Part shown: piece by piece, positions 53,943 through 63,978 of the stretch | Position numbering within the stretch: the stretch's first letter is position 1 | Layout: the number at the start of each line of letters is the position of its first letter | Position numbers and translations under genes: made by a program | NCBI GenBank assembly: GCA_963970005.1 | Contig: CAXAMN010003603.1 | Location: 254,970 to 318,969, forward strand | DNA: 64,000 bases | Source: Durusdinium trenchii | Taxonomy: Eukaryota > Sar > Dinophyceae > Suessiales > Symbiodiniaceae | Direction of reading: 5' to 3' | Notes under the pieces: generated by a model | Seen by the model: the letters and a program-made list of their open reading frames with translations, nothing else | Database searches by the model: none | What the model was told of the DNA's origin: nothing

Positions 53943-54294
53943 GTAGTCTCTGCTCTAAAAAGCCGATATTCCGGCCGACTACAGGTAAATGCCACAAAGC
54001 GAAATGCAGGTTAAATGACCCAGATATATTTGAACTTAAGGCCTTATAGATTAGACTTCAACTTGATGATTCGACTTGAGAAAGAAGATTTCCGACATTC
54101 CGGAACGTTCGATGCAGCAAGTATGCCTTTCGTAGATTTGTAAAGATTATCTGACGCAACCTAGATGAGCCAGAATGGCATCTACGGTCGAGTTCTGCGA
54201 AGTCAGAACTTTTCGAATTCATTTGCATCCTTTTGCGAACCTTTTGTATTTTAGAGATCGTAAGCTTCGACACGAAGAAAATTTGTGTCTGTTT
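53943..54294 (+). other. Element B 3' untranslated region
   Basis: Non-coding, yet it holds two of the recurrent stem-loops (53963-53976 and 54090-54105, TTCCG/CGGAA). Just before the LTR lies GACACGAAGAAAATTTGTGTC (54269-54289 region; a 5-bp-stem hairpin with purine-rich loop), the likely plus-strand priming area. Confidence 0.6.
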
Positions 54295-54563
54295 TGTGTT
54301 TAGTAGGGCCCTAGGTCCCCCTGGGCGTGTCTACGCTATACGTGTGTAGCACCTGTTCTTGTACATACATTAGTCTGTAGCTCTTCAGTCCGCTTTCGAC
54401 ATAATTCATTTGGCTCAAGACTTAGCAGCCCAATACTGCATTCACTGCCATAGAAAAGGTGTGCTTCGCCGCAGCTCGCAACCCGACCGCGCGTGTTTGA
54501 CTGCTTGGTGTTTCGATCAGGTCCAGTTATCCAACTGCCACTTCTGGGGGAACTTACCCCTCA
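54295..54563 (+). repeat. Element B 3' LTR
   Basis: 269 bp, 268 identical to the 5' LTR. The spliced-leader-like site is at 54407-54419. Nine C's follow, then element C. Confidence 0.95.
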
Positions 54564-54572
54564 CCCCCCCCC

Positions 54573-54733
54573 TGAAAGGTAGAGCCTACTTGTACAGGTT
54601 CCACTCCAGTGGCCTATCTAGTGTGTCCATGCTTGACTGCCATAAGGCTCAAGGGATATAGGATAAGACTCTGCGTGAGCAAAAGACACTAGCGGTCTGC
54701 ACCTCTACCGTGTACGCCCTAGTCACTCTTTCA
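54573..54733 (+). repeat. Putative element C 5' LTR
   Basis: Begins TGAAAG and ends CTTTCA, an inverted terminal hexamer with TG..CA ends, one base before a perfect PBS. At 161 bp it is short; the partner LTR lies outside the window, so the start is not proven. Confidence 0.6.
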
Positions 54734-54734
54734 G

Positions 54735-54746
54735 TGGTAGCGGAGC
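54735..54746 (+). promoter_or_regulatory. Element C primer-binding site
   Basis: TGGTAGCGGAGC, the same as in B and F although the LTRs differ, for the initiator tRNA-Met 3' end. Confidence 0.85.
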
Positions 54747-54811
54747 AGTGATCCTGGAAGACCCAGGTGAGCTCCTTTCCTAGGCATAGAATTGCTTGTG
54801 GGCAAACGGCC

Positions 54812-57800
54812 ATGGATTGGATTGACGACTGGGAAGAGCCTGATGCGGATGTGGCTTATGAGCCAGCAGCCTACGTGAATAGGCATGTGAGAAGAGAACC
54901 AGCAGCGATAGCTATGACAACACAGGTCACTACAAAGGTGCCCCCATCTTATGATGGAAAGACTTCATGGTTTTCCTATGAGGATGCCATAGACGATTGG
55001 TGTGATATCACCGAGCTGGAGGATGAGAAGAGAGGACCAGCATTGAGAAACCGACTAGAAGGAGAAGCAGCTGTATACAAGCGAGTTTTAGACAGAGATG
55101 CATTGAAGGCTAATGAGCCACCAGGAGCTGGAGTAGATTACTTCAAGAGAGTACTACGACCATATTTTGTGAAAGGATCCACCAATGTATTCCTGTATAG
55201 GTTCATGCAATTCGCGCGCTTCAATCGAGGATCAGCTGACATGATGAAATGGATGACAAGATTGCAGATTTTACTCCAAAGGCTTATGAGCAGTTGGATG
55301 GACATGTTAGAGCCAGTCACACAAGCACATCCTCAGGTCCTAGCTCAGATGCAGGCTGATGCAGCGTTGACTGGAGTAGCTCCAACGGCAGAAAGGATTC
55401 AGGAAATCATGCAGACCATCAATGGCAATATGAGAACTTTTCATCAGAATGATTTTCCTTTGGGAGAAAATCTGATTGCCTTACTCATGCTGTCACTTGC
55501 AGATTTGTCTCAGGACCAGCGAAACACTTTGACTTCTTTGATGACTCATCGTGGTAGAGTCCTGCAGCAATACACCACAACAGAGTTGAGGACAGTTTTC
55601 ATTGAGATGTTCTGCACAACAAAGACTTCAGTAGACAATCCTCTTATGCAGCCAACAGGTGCTGGAGGTAGAAGATCATTTCTCGTACTAGACGAAGGAG
55701 AACTAGATGGTACATTTGGCTATTGGGCCGAAGATGAAGAAGATGGAACAGAAGGATTCCTTGATGCCCTGGACGATGTCTTTTGGGTATATGATGAACA
55801 GAATTTCTCTTGGTTCCAGAGGAGATTCCAAGGAAGAAGAGCCAGAAAAGGCAAAGGAAAAGGTAGAAGAAAAGGAAAAGGAAAAGGAAGATCAGGCCGC
55901 AGATTTTTCAGACCTCGAGGAAAGGGAAAAGGAAAGAGACGAGGTAAAGGCCATTATGCTGATCAGCAATCGACAACTTATCCAGAAGAGTATTATGAAG
56001 AGAATCCTTATGAGGACACTTGGGAGTCAAATCAAGTAGCATGTGATGCTATCATTGCCGAAGATATGAATGACTATCTTCAAGGAGAACATGAAGATGC
56101 CAATGACTTTTGGCAACAACTTGAAGAAGCATGGTTTTCCCACAAAGGAAAGGGAAAAGGCAAGAGAAAAGGCAAGAAAGGAAAAGGAAAAGATAAAGGA
56201 GATGGCAAACAAGATGCAAACTATGCAAATCAACAACAGCCACGTTCTTTACCTGCACCTTCAAGAACTTCACAAGCATCAGGAAGCAACCAAGGTTTCT
56301 TTGCGCATTGTGTGACAACGGTAGCTGAAGTCCATGACAGTGAGGTGGACTTGCTGTCAGGCATGATGACCTCATGTCAAGATGAAGCTGACTGTAATGT
56401 CAACAATGGTGAGACGATCTTCGATGACATGAGTGCCCCTGTGAGGTACTCTTTGTCAAAGGAGATGCTCACAGATGCTCCTGATGGCTTTGCGCTTATG
56501 AGCGCTGAGGAAGAAGTGAAAGAGATGCAGGCTATTTCATTTTTGACTGAGAATCGCTTCCCGCCAACTATTGCAATCCTGGACATTGGATGCACTAGAG
56601 CTATGGCATCAAGGCGTGCAGTCGATTATTTTTGTAACTATGTTGACAATCATCCAGACTGTGGACTATGGTACTCTTTTGAGTCTACCAAGAGCAAGTT
56701 TTATTTTGCCAATTCTCAGAAGGCTTCTTGCTCTCAGAAACTGGTGATTTACATGTATGATCGTGCATGGACGATCCACCATACAGAGTTCGACATAGTT
56801 GAAGAAGGAGAAGTCCCTTTGCTTATGAGCTTGCCACAGATGAGGAACTTAGGCTTTGAACTCAGGCTGACACCTCAACATGCTTACCTGACATCGGTGC
56901 CTCTTGGTATCAAATTTTTGGAGTTGAAGGTTGCAGCCAGTACTCATCTTGTTTTGGACTTCCAAGATATTGCATGGTATCTGTCTGACGTGCGTTTGCA
57001 GGCTCGGCGCAAGAAGAGCTTTTACTCTCACTTCACTCACTATGAATATGGCCATATTTCTGTTGATCACAATAGTGATGAAGATGAAGCTGAGCATGCA
57101 TATCCTGTGGTTGACTACTGGGAAGTAGATCTTCACAAGAGAGAACTGACACGTCACCACAAGGATTACAGGAAGATTCTTTTCCCAGCAACTAAGTCAT
57201 GTCCTGTAGACACTGACTTGTTGGAAGACTTGCGATTGACAATCATCAAGAAGAAAGAAGGTGGAGAAGAGATCAAGAAGACAGATGATTGGCGCAAGGC
57301 AAAATGGAAGGACCTACAAATTGGCTATGAATGGCGTGGTAGAACAATTTTTAAGTTCAAGCCAGATGCCAAAATTCCAGATCTAAAGATCAGGAAGGCT
57401 GGCATTGAGCACCGTGGCATTGGTGATCCCGATGCAGTGGTGCGCTCCTCCTCAGAGAAGGTTCCCATTGCAAAGGACAGGGAACCAGGCTTCTCATCAG
57501 AGAAGGAAGGTGCACCATCCAGTGCCGCGGAAAAGCCTGTGCCGCCAAAGTTTCGGTATACATCCAAGGGTTTTGATCCATTTTGGAAAGGACACAAGTC
57601 GAAACCATCTGAGCCTCCAATTGATTTAAAGGGTGATGATCCTGAAGGGTATACTCCCTCAGAACCACCTGAGAGGCCAGAAGGTGAACTTGTAGAAATT
57701 CCTAAAGCATCAAAAGGACAATCAAGTGATAAACATGAACCACTTGAACCAGGTGATGGCACTCTTGAGCCTAGGCGGATTTCAATCCCATTACCTGGTA

Positions 57801-58150
57801 GTGAAGTTGTTGCAATGACACCGGCATATAGGAAGATGTTGCAGAGACTGGAGGACAAGGTAGAGCTTTATAAGCTTCATGTGAAGCACTACCATATGAG
57901 TCCTACTCAGTTTCGTAGACGTGTTTCTATGTTGAAGCTTCCTGACTCTGTTTTAGAGAAGTATGAATCAGTTGTCAGGAACTGCCGTGTTTGTAACACT
58001 TCAGTGGCACCTCCGCCACGAGCCAGAGTCTCCGGTATTAGAGCTTCATGGTTTGGTGATGTTGTTTTTGCTGATCATTGTGAAGTTGAACTTCACAAGA
58101 ACAAGTATATCATTCTACTTGTTCTTGATGGTGCCACAAATCTTCTCTGA
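54812..58150 (+). CDS. Element C polyprotein part 1: gag, protease, integrase N-terminus
   Basis: The first ATG is 54812 (CCATGG context; MDWIDDWEEPDADVAYEP). In order: gag (VPPSYDGKTSWFSYEDAIDD, LRPYFVKGSTNVFLYRFMQF); a very Lys/Gly-rich tail around residues 350-480; the protease position with AILDIGCTRAMASR (~590), where the usual DSG/DTG is DIG; a linker; and the integrase zinc region YHMSPTQFRRR..CRVCNTS with first acidic residue FADHCEV. The frame stops at TGA 58148-58150, right after LVLDGATNLL, in the middle of the integrase core. Downstream coding resumes in the same frame. Confidence 0.88.
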   Translation: MDWIDDWEEPDADVAYEPAAYVNRHVRREPAAIAMTTQVTTKVPPSYDGKTSWFSYEDAIDDWCDITELEDEKRGPALRNRLEGEAAVYKRVLDRDALKANEPPGAGVDYFKRVLRPYFVKGSTNVFLYRFMQFARFNRGSADMMKWMTRLQILLQRLMSSWMDMLEPVTQAHPQVLAQMQADAALTGVAPTAERIQEIMQTINGNMRTFHQNDFPLGENLIALLMLSLADLSQDQRNTLTSLMTHRGRVLQQYTTTELRTVFIEMFCTTKTSVDNPLMQPTGAGGRRSFLVLDEGELDGTFGYWAEDEEDGTEGFLDALDDVFWVYDEQNFSWFQRRFQGRRARKGKGKGRRKGKGKGRSGRRFFRPRGKGKGKRRGKGHYADQQSTTYPEEYYEENPYEDTWESNQVACDAIIAEDMNDYLQGEHEDANDFWQQLEEAWFSHKGKGKGKRKGKKGKGKDKGDGKQDANYANQQQPRSLPAPSRTSQASGSNQGFFAHCVTTVAEVHDSEVDLLSGMMTSCQDEADCNVNNGETIFDDMSAPVRYSLSKEMLTDAPDGFALMSAEEEVKEMQAISFLTENRFPPTIAILDIGCTRAMASRRAVDYFCNYVDNHPDCGLWYSFESTKSKFYFANSQKASCSQKLVIYMYDRAWTIHHTEFDIVEEGEVPLLMSLPQMRNLGFELRLTPQHAYLTSVPLGIKFLELKVAASTHLVLDFQDIAWYLSDVRLQARRKKSFYSHFTHYEYGHISVDHNSDEDEAEHAYPVVDYWEVDLHKRELTRHHKDYRKILFPATKSCPVDTDLLEDLRLTIIKKKEGGEEIKKTDDWRKAKWKDLQIGYEWRGRTIFKFKPDAKIPDLKIRKAGIEHRGIGDPDAVVRSSSEKVPIAKDREPGFSSEKEGAPSSAAEKPVPPKFRYTSKGFDPFWKGHKSKPSEPPIDLKGDDPEGYTPSEPPERPEGELVEIPKASKGQSSDKHEPLEPGDGTLEPRRISIPLPGSEVVAMTPAYRKMLQRLEDKVELYKLHVKHYHMSPTQFRRRVSMLKLPDSVLEKYESVVRNCRVCNTSVAPPPRARVSGIRASWFGDVVFADHCEVELHKNKYIILLVLDGATNLL

Positions 58151-61100
58151 CAGAAAGACCTCATAGATCAAACCACCATCCAAGCATTGAGGCAGTGGTC
58201 TGATGAGAACAATTGTGTTCCGAAGGCCATCGTAGGAGACGAAGCCTTTTTCACAGATGCTTTTGTTGAATACTACAGGTTTCATGGTATACAACAATGT
58301 CCTTGTGGGCCAAGAACTCCTTGGCCGAACCGAGCAGAGACAGCTGTACGTTTGTTCAAACGTATGTGGCATGTTATGAAAGTAGATCTGGACGACCCAC
58401 GTTTTCGTGGTGTTACGGTCAGAGAAGTGGTCAAGAAAGTAGTGTGGGCAAGAAATTGTCAGTTGACTATCAGTGGATACTCACCAATAGAGATAGCAAC
58501 TGGAAGACGTCCACCAGATCTTTTTGACCTTGAGACCGCAAGCCCTGAGCAATTGTCAGCTGATGCAGCAGCACAAGATCGTACAAATCTGGAACTACAA
58601 CGTGTAGCCTTGAGAGCTCATCAAGAAGCACGACAAGCTCAGGACCTTCGAGCAGATCTTGCAAGAAGGACTATGCCAAGTGACGGTCCCTATTTCCAAG
58701 GTGAGAAGGTTTTTATTTGGACTCAGGATTCATCAAAGTTCAAGGATAAAGGACGTTGGGTTCGTGCCACAGTACTTGGACAAGAAGGAGCTATGGTCCA
58801 AGCCAACACTGGTAAGGCAGTAGTACGTGTGAATCAGTCAAAGGTTAGACGTGATCACGATGAGTGGCATGATGTTTCCATACCGGCATTAGACGATGAG
58901 AATCCGGAGAACTTACGTGAAGATCACGAACTGTATGTTGATGCCGAATTCGGAGAACAGTCCTTTTTCTTTTGTAATGATGACTATCCTGATGTTGTTG
59001 AGTTACTTCATGGAAACAGTGGATTATCTTGGTTCCTTTCAAAGAATGGTGTTAGAGTTGCATCTCCTATGGATTTCAAGGCAGGATACAACTTTTCCAC
59101 TCTGAAGGGTCAAGATGCTATTTGGCAGCAACTTGAGAGATTGCAGCCACACTGTGTAGTGATCAACAACCCTTCTCCCAAACAAAACAGAGCTTCGATT
59201 TGGTTGCTATGTTGCAATGTGATTGAGTGGCAGTTGAGAAGGAAGAAACATGTGTTTGTGACTGTTCCCAAAGGAAACAAGTTTTGTTTGTTTTTGCAGA
59301 AGTTCATTTCTTCTTTGAAGAATCCGATTTTTAACTTTGATGTGAATATGAATTGTTTCTGTTATTGTCCGAAGGGAATGAGTTACGTGACAGTCTTCCA
59401 CTCCTATGCATCCTGCCAAGGATGGAAAGGTATTGGTGACTGTTCATTTCAAGCTAAAACAGTGCAAGCCACGAGAAGCAACCAGTACTTTAAGGATGCT
59501 GACTGGAAGAAGTTTCCATTTTCATTTTTGGTTGAGATGAATCGTTTTCTTCCTTATAGTGAGACTTCCGATACGCGTCAGAGTTTCTTTATTGAAGATC
59601 TTCTGGAAAATTTTGATTCTGGAAGTTTGTGTGGAACAGCTCTTTTGTTAGAAAGAGAAGCTCATCAGTCAATTTTGTTGAATTCCGTAAGAACGGAAGA
59701 GACGACGGAAATTCCGGTTCCACTTCGACATATACTACCACAAAGGTTCACTACTACTGAACTGATCAGAACCTTGAGGCAGGTAGATGCACTACCTCAG
59801 AGATCAGAGTTTGATGTGACAACATCCTCTGATTCTCGGATTGTGTCATTGATTCCAGGCCTGAAAGAGATTAGGCGAAGAACCTTGCCACAGATGTACT
59901 TTGAGAGATGTAAGGTTTATCGTGGTACCTTTGGTAGAGTGCATCCTCTCTTCAATTCTGAAGATGATGCCGTGTTGATTATGTGGAAGCCAGGAAAATA
60001 CCATCAGGTTTTCTTTATGTTTGTGTCACAACTGTCTCCTCATCATGAACAGTTTTTGATAGATCATTGGAGTATGATAGTTTTTGAGGCAGAGACGACA
60101 GGCGCTGTGAAGCGCGTTGTGACTCCTGATGAAGTAGCTCTAGAGGATCCAAGGGATCAACCTCCAGACTACGGACCACCGATGGATGATGATATGGCTT
60201 ATGAGCCAAATCCAGTCTCGGGGGAACAGCAGTATTTTGATCCAGATGATGACGATATGAATCCGCCTGGTGATGGACCGGGTGATAACCCTGATGATCA
60301 TCAGGGTGGACAACCTCCGGGACCACCTCCGACAGGTCCCGGAACAGTTCCGAATCAGTTCGGAAATCCCGATGTTCCTTTGGAGCAACTCGGATATCCA
60401 TCGAGCGATCCGGAAGAGGCAATGCCGGAGATTTCGAGTGAATCCCGTCCGCCAGATGATCCGGGTCAACCGCCGATAGGTTTTCCGATCGATACGGATC
60501 CCGTTCATCCGTTCGTTCCGTCGCCCGATTCGAACACGCCGGAGCCAGAACCATATGTTCCGGAGAATCGTGAACGTCACAGCAAGCAAATGCGGAAGCT
60601 TTCTGTGGACTCAACTGATGCTTTGCCAAAGGCCAAGGTGAAGTTTCAGGTTAAACGTTCTAAGGTTCAGTTGCCGGGACATGACGAACCTATTCCGGCA
60701 CCTCCGAAGTCTGTTCCGAGAAGTTTCTTTCCTGGACATTCGGAGAATCCGACAGCATCAAGTTCGAATCAGCCACAAGCAGCCGACATTCCCGTGCCTC
60801 AGAGCACAGTCGAAGATGACGATAATCAGACGACTGATTCCAATGAGACAGATTCAGAACCTATTTTTGATGAAGAAGATGTGAAAGGTTTTGAGGAGGA
60901 TCCAGACAAGGATCTGGACGATGAGAAAAATCTTTTTGTTAGTTTTGACGATATGGATTTTTGTGTCATAGGTCCGACTCAAGCTCCTCCGAGTTTTAAC
61001 TCGTATGATCCGAAAGGCTTTTCACAATTCTGCCAGTATCTTGCGAAGACCACGGCTAAGAAGACGCCGAAGGCAGAGAGTGTGATTACTCCGGAAGTGC

Positions 61101-62349
61101 TCCGGAAGTATGCGAAAGAGATCAAGCAAGCTAAACTAGAGGAGTTTCGCAGCTTTTTAGACTTTACTGCGATGAAGTATCGTGACCGAAGAAAGCACAA
61201 GATCGATAACTATGTTACCGGTCGATGGGTCCTGACCATCAAGATTGACAAAGATGGTAATTTTAAGAAGTTTAAGGCCAGATGGGTCTGTCGAGGCTTC
61301 CAAGATGCCCAGAAATGGGACCTTCAGACGGACTCGCCAACCGCGACCAGGTATGGTTTTCGCGTAGCATGTCAGCATGCAGCCTCTTCTTTTTGGGACT
61401 TGTTACACATCGACTTGAAAACTGCCTTTCTTCAGGGGGAACTTTACGACCTCGAGCGCCGCGTTATTCACGTTCAACTTCCGACTGACATCGGATTGCC
61501 ACCGTATCTCGTCGGATTGCGCACACGTTCAGTGCACGGATTGAGTGATGCGCCTCGTCGCTGGTGGAATCGACTCGACAAGTTTTTGCACTCACTCGGA
61601 TTAGTTCCGACTCGAGCCGATCGGTGTACGTACGTCTGCTACTCCGGATGTTTGAAGGTTCCTAAGGCTGTGAACTACTCGTCAGAGGAGATGCCAGCCG
61701 AACCGGAACCGGTCTCATTCTACGTAGCAGGTGCGCCGCCGAACGAATTCCACGACACAGCGGAAGAAGTTCGTAGGTCTTTACTCTGTGAAGAACGTCT
61801 GTTTTCGGTGTGTTACGGAAATAGGTCGGAGAAGACGGAAATGCGTAAACAGCTTAAGGCAGAGGATGGAAAATGGACTCCTGTGGTAGATCAGGAACTC
61901 CAGAATTTCCTTGACTCTGTAGAGCACAAGCTAGGTTGGCACCAATATGCAAATGGCCATGCTCAAGTTGCGTATCGCGCTAAAGCTCTTCGCACTCCCG
62001 AACCTACGTATTCGCGTTCGCGTTTTTGTTTTAGGACTTCGATAGTTAAGCGTAAGGGTGTTTGGTGGCTTCTCGAGACAAACAAGGATATTCGCAACGA
62101 GAAGAATACAGTGACGTTAGAGGAAGAAGCTGAAACGCTTGTCAGTATTTTTCTTCCTGCAGAACATACGTATACTGTGACACAAACGCCTCAGCTTACA
62201 CCTGAAGTTGTGGAAGAGTTGCTTGAGCATTTTATGGACCCTGTGCATGGAAGCAATTCTAAGAATAGGTCACCCATTGGTATGTGTTGTTTACATGTTG
62301 ATGATCTTTTTGTGACAGGTAATGATATCTTTTTGAAACAGTTCAAGGA
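58151..62349 (+). CDS. Element C polyprotein part 2: integrase core, degenerate MTase-like domain, linker, RT
   Basis: Continues in the same frame as part 1 after one TGA. It carries the second and third integrase acidic residues (IVGDEAF, NRAETAV), the tail (RWVRATVLGQEGAMVQ) and a domain collinear with B's methyltransferase-like one. In that domain motif I reads VELLHGNSGLSWFLS, the Pro-Cys motif has become NNPSPKQN (cysteine lost) and ENP has become TVP, so catalysis is unlikely. The post-domain (YFERCKVYRGTFGRV) and a Pro/Asp-rich linker follow. The RT has YVTGRWVLTIKIDKDGNF, IDLKTAFLQGELYD, GLSDAPRRWWNRL and LHVDDLFVTG (near 62293). The linker stem-loop 60348-60365 has a 6-bp stem (TTCCGA/TCGGAA). 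Confidence 0.9.
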
Positions 62350-62749
62350 NNNNNNNNNNNNNNNNNNNNNNNNNNNNNNNNNNNNNNNNNNNNNNNNNNN
62401 NNNNNNNNNNNNNNNNNNNNNNNNNNNNNNNNNNNNNNNNNNNNNNNNNNNNNNNNNNNNNNNNNNNNNNNNNNNNNNNNNNNNNNNNNNNNNNNNNNNN
62501 NNNNNNNNNNNNNNNNNNNNNNNNNNNNNNNNNNNNNNNNNNNNNNNNNNNNNNNNNNNNNNNNNNNNNNNNNNNNNNNNNNNNNNNNNNNNNNNNNNNN
62601 NNNNNNNNNNNNNNNNNNNNNNNNNNNNNNNNNNNNNNNNNNNNNNNNNNNNNNNNNNNNNNNNNNNNNNNNNNNNNNNNNNNNNNNNNNNNNNNNNNNN
62701 NNNNNNNNNNNNNNNNNNNNNNNNNNNNNNNNNNNNNNNNNNNNNNNNN
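62350..62749. other. 400-N assembly gap with duplicated flanks
   Basis: The 202 bp before the gap (62148-62349) are repeated exactly after it (62750-62951). Joining 62349 to 62952 gives an uninterrupted RT, so the gap is probably an unmerged overlap rather than missing sequence. Confidence 0.85.
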
Positions 62750-63978
62750 TTTTTCTTCCTGCAGAACATACGTATACTGTGACACAAACGCCTCAGCTTA
62801 CACCTGAAGTTGTGGAAGAGTTGCTTGAGCATTTTATGGACCCTGTGCATGGAAGCAATTCTAAGAATAGGTCACCCATTGGTATGTGTTGTTTACATGT
62901 TGATGATCTTTTTGTGACAGGTAATGATATCTTTTTGAAACAGTTCAAGGAGATTGTGAAGTCACAATTTAAGATTGGACATGAGGACACTAATGACCTG
63001 ATGTTTACTGGACAACGTGTTGCTTGGAAGATGCAAGAGAAGACCAAGAAGAAGGAGTATATCTCAGTAGAGCAATCCCTTTGTGTTCAAGAGCTGACTG
63101 AGATTATCATTCCAAAAGGTTTGAAGGATGAGGACAAGTGTGACAAGGACATGCACACAGCCTTCAGATCCCTTCTTGGCAGCATAAACTGGTTACAATC
63201 CAGAACACAATTCCAAGCATGCTACCAATTCTCAAGGTCAGCATCAGCATCAGCAGGACCTACAATAGGTGATTGTAAGGCCCTGAACAAGCTGTGTAAA
63301 CAAATCGTGACTGACCCTATGGAGTTACGGTTTTGGCCACTTGAAGGTAGTCCACGTTTAATTGCTATGCCAGATGCCGCATTCAGGAACAACAGTGACA
63401 AATCCTCTCAACGTGCGATGGTTATTTTTATGGGTGAGCAAAGGAAGGCAAAACAGAAGAACACTAAAGGCTCACTTATTTTCTTTGAACCATCTAAGAT
63501 CAAGAGAACAACCCTGTCCACAACTGTTGCAGAGTTATATGCATTTATGAAGTGTTATGGCACTTGCCAAATGCTTAGAGGCTTGATCAAGGACATTACA
63601 GGCTACTCTACTGACATTCACACGCGCACTGATGCTAATAATCTTGTGACTACAGCTAGTACTACTCATGTTCCTGAGCAACAGGAGACTATTCATATGA
63701 TCCAAATGCTTAGGAAGGAAGCATGCTCTGGTGCAATCGCTGACTTGTCACATATACGCACTCAGTGGTGTCTTGCTGACTGTCTTACTAAGAAGTCTGC
63801 TAGTCCACAAGCCTTGATAGATGCAGTACGCAGTGGTTGTTTGAAGGAAGTTGATGCACATCCACCTTTTAGATCACTTATTGAACACAAGGCATATATG
63901 CGTGGATGGCTTCCTACAGTATGCACACATGTTGACTTTTCACATGATGTGTTTTATCTTGGAGATTCTTTGCACTGA
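62750..63978 (+). CDS. Element C polyprotein part 3: RT end and RNase H
   Basis: The first 202 bp duplicate the end of part 2. Then EIVKSQFKIGHEDTNDLMFT and LLGSINWLQSRTQF close the RT region. RNase H follows with RFWPLEGS, MPDAAFRNNSDKSSQRAM (D), TTVAELYAFMKCYGTCQ (E), IHTRTDANNLVTT (D) and TQWCLADCLTKKSA (D). The stop is TGA at 63976-63978. All expected acidic residues are present. No accessory ORF is seen before the window ends 22 bp later. Confidence 0.9.

Larger units (their letters stand above)
32446..54563 (+). mobile_element. Element B: LTR-to-LTR copia-like retrotransposon with accessory ORF
   Basis: It is bounded by two 269-bp LTRs (TG..CA ends) that differ at one base. Flanking bases are a C tract on both sides, so the target duplication (about CCCC) is not informative. 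Without the nested 8.5-kb insertion it is about 13.6 kb. That is far longer than standard copia elements (about 5-9 kb), because of a methyltransferase-like domain, a long linker and a ~4.3-kb accessory ORF. Confidence 0.92.
54573..63978 (+). mobile_element. Element C: copia-like retrotransposon, 3' end beyond the window
   Basis: Putative LTR, PBS, then gag, protease, integrase, degenerate methyltransferase-like domain, linker, RT and RNase H, ending at 63978. It is more diverged from A, B and D/E than those are from each other, has few of the common stem-loops and is more AT-rich. The 3' LTR is not in the window. Confidence 0.88.
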
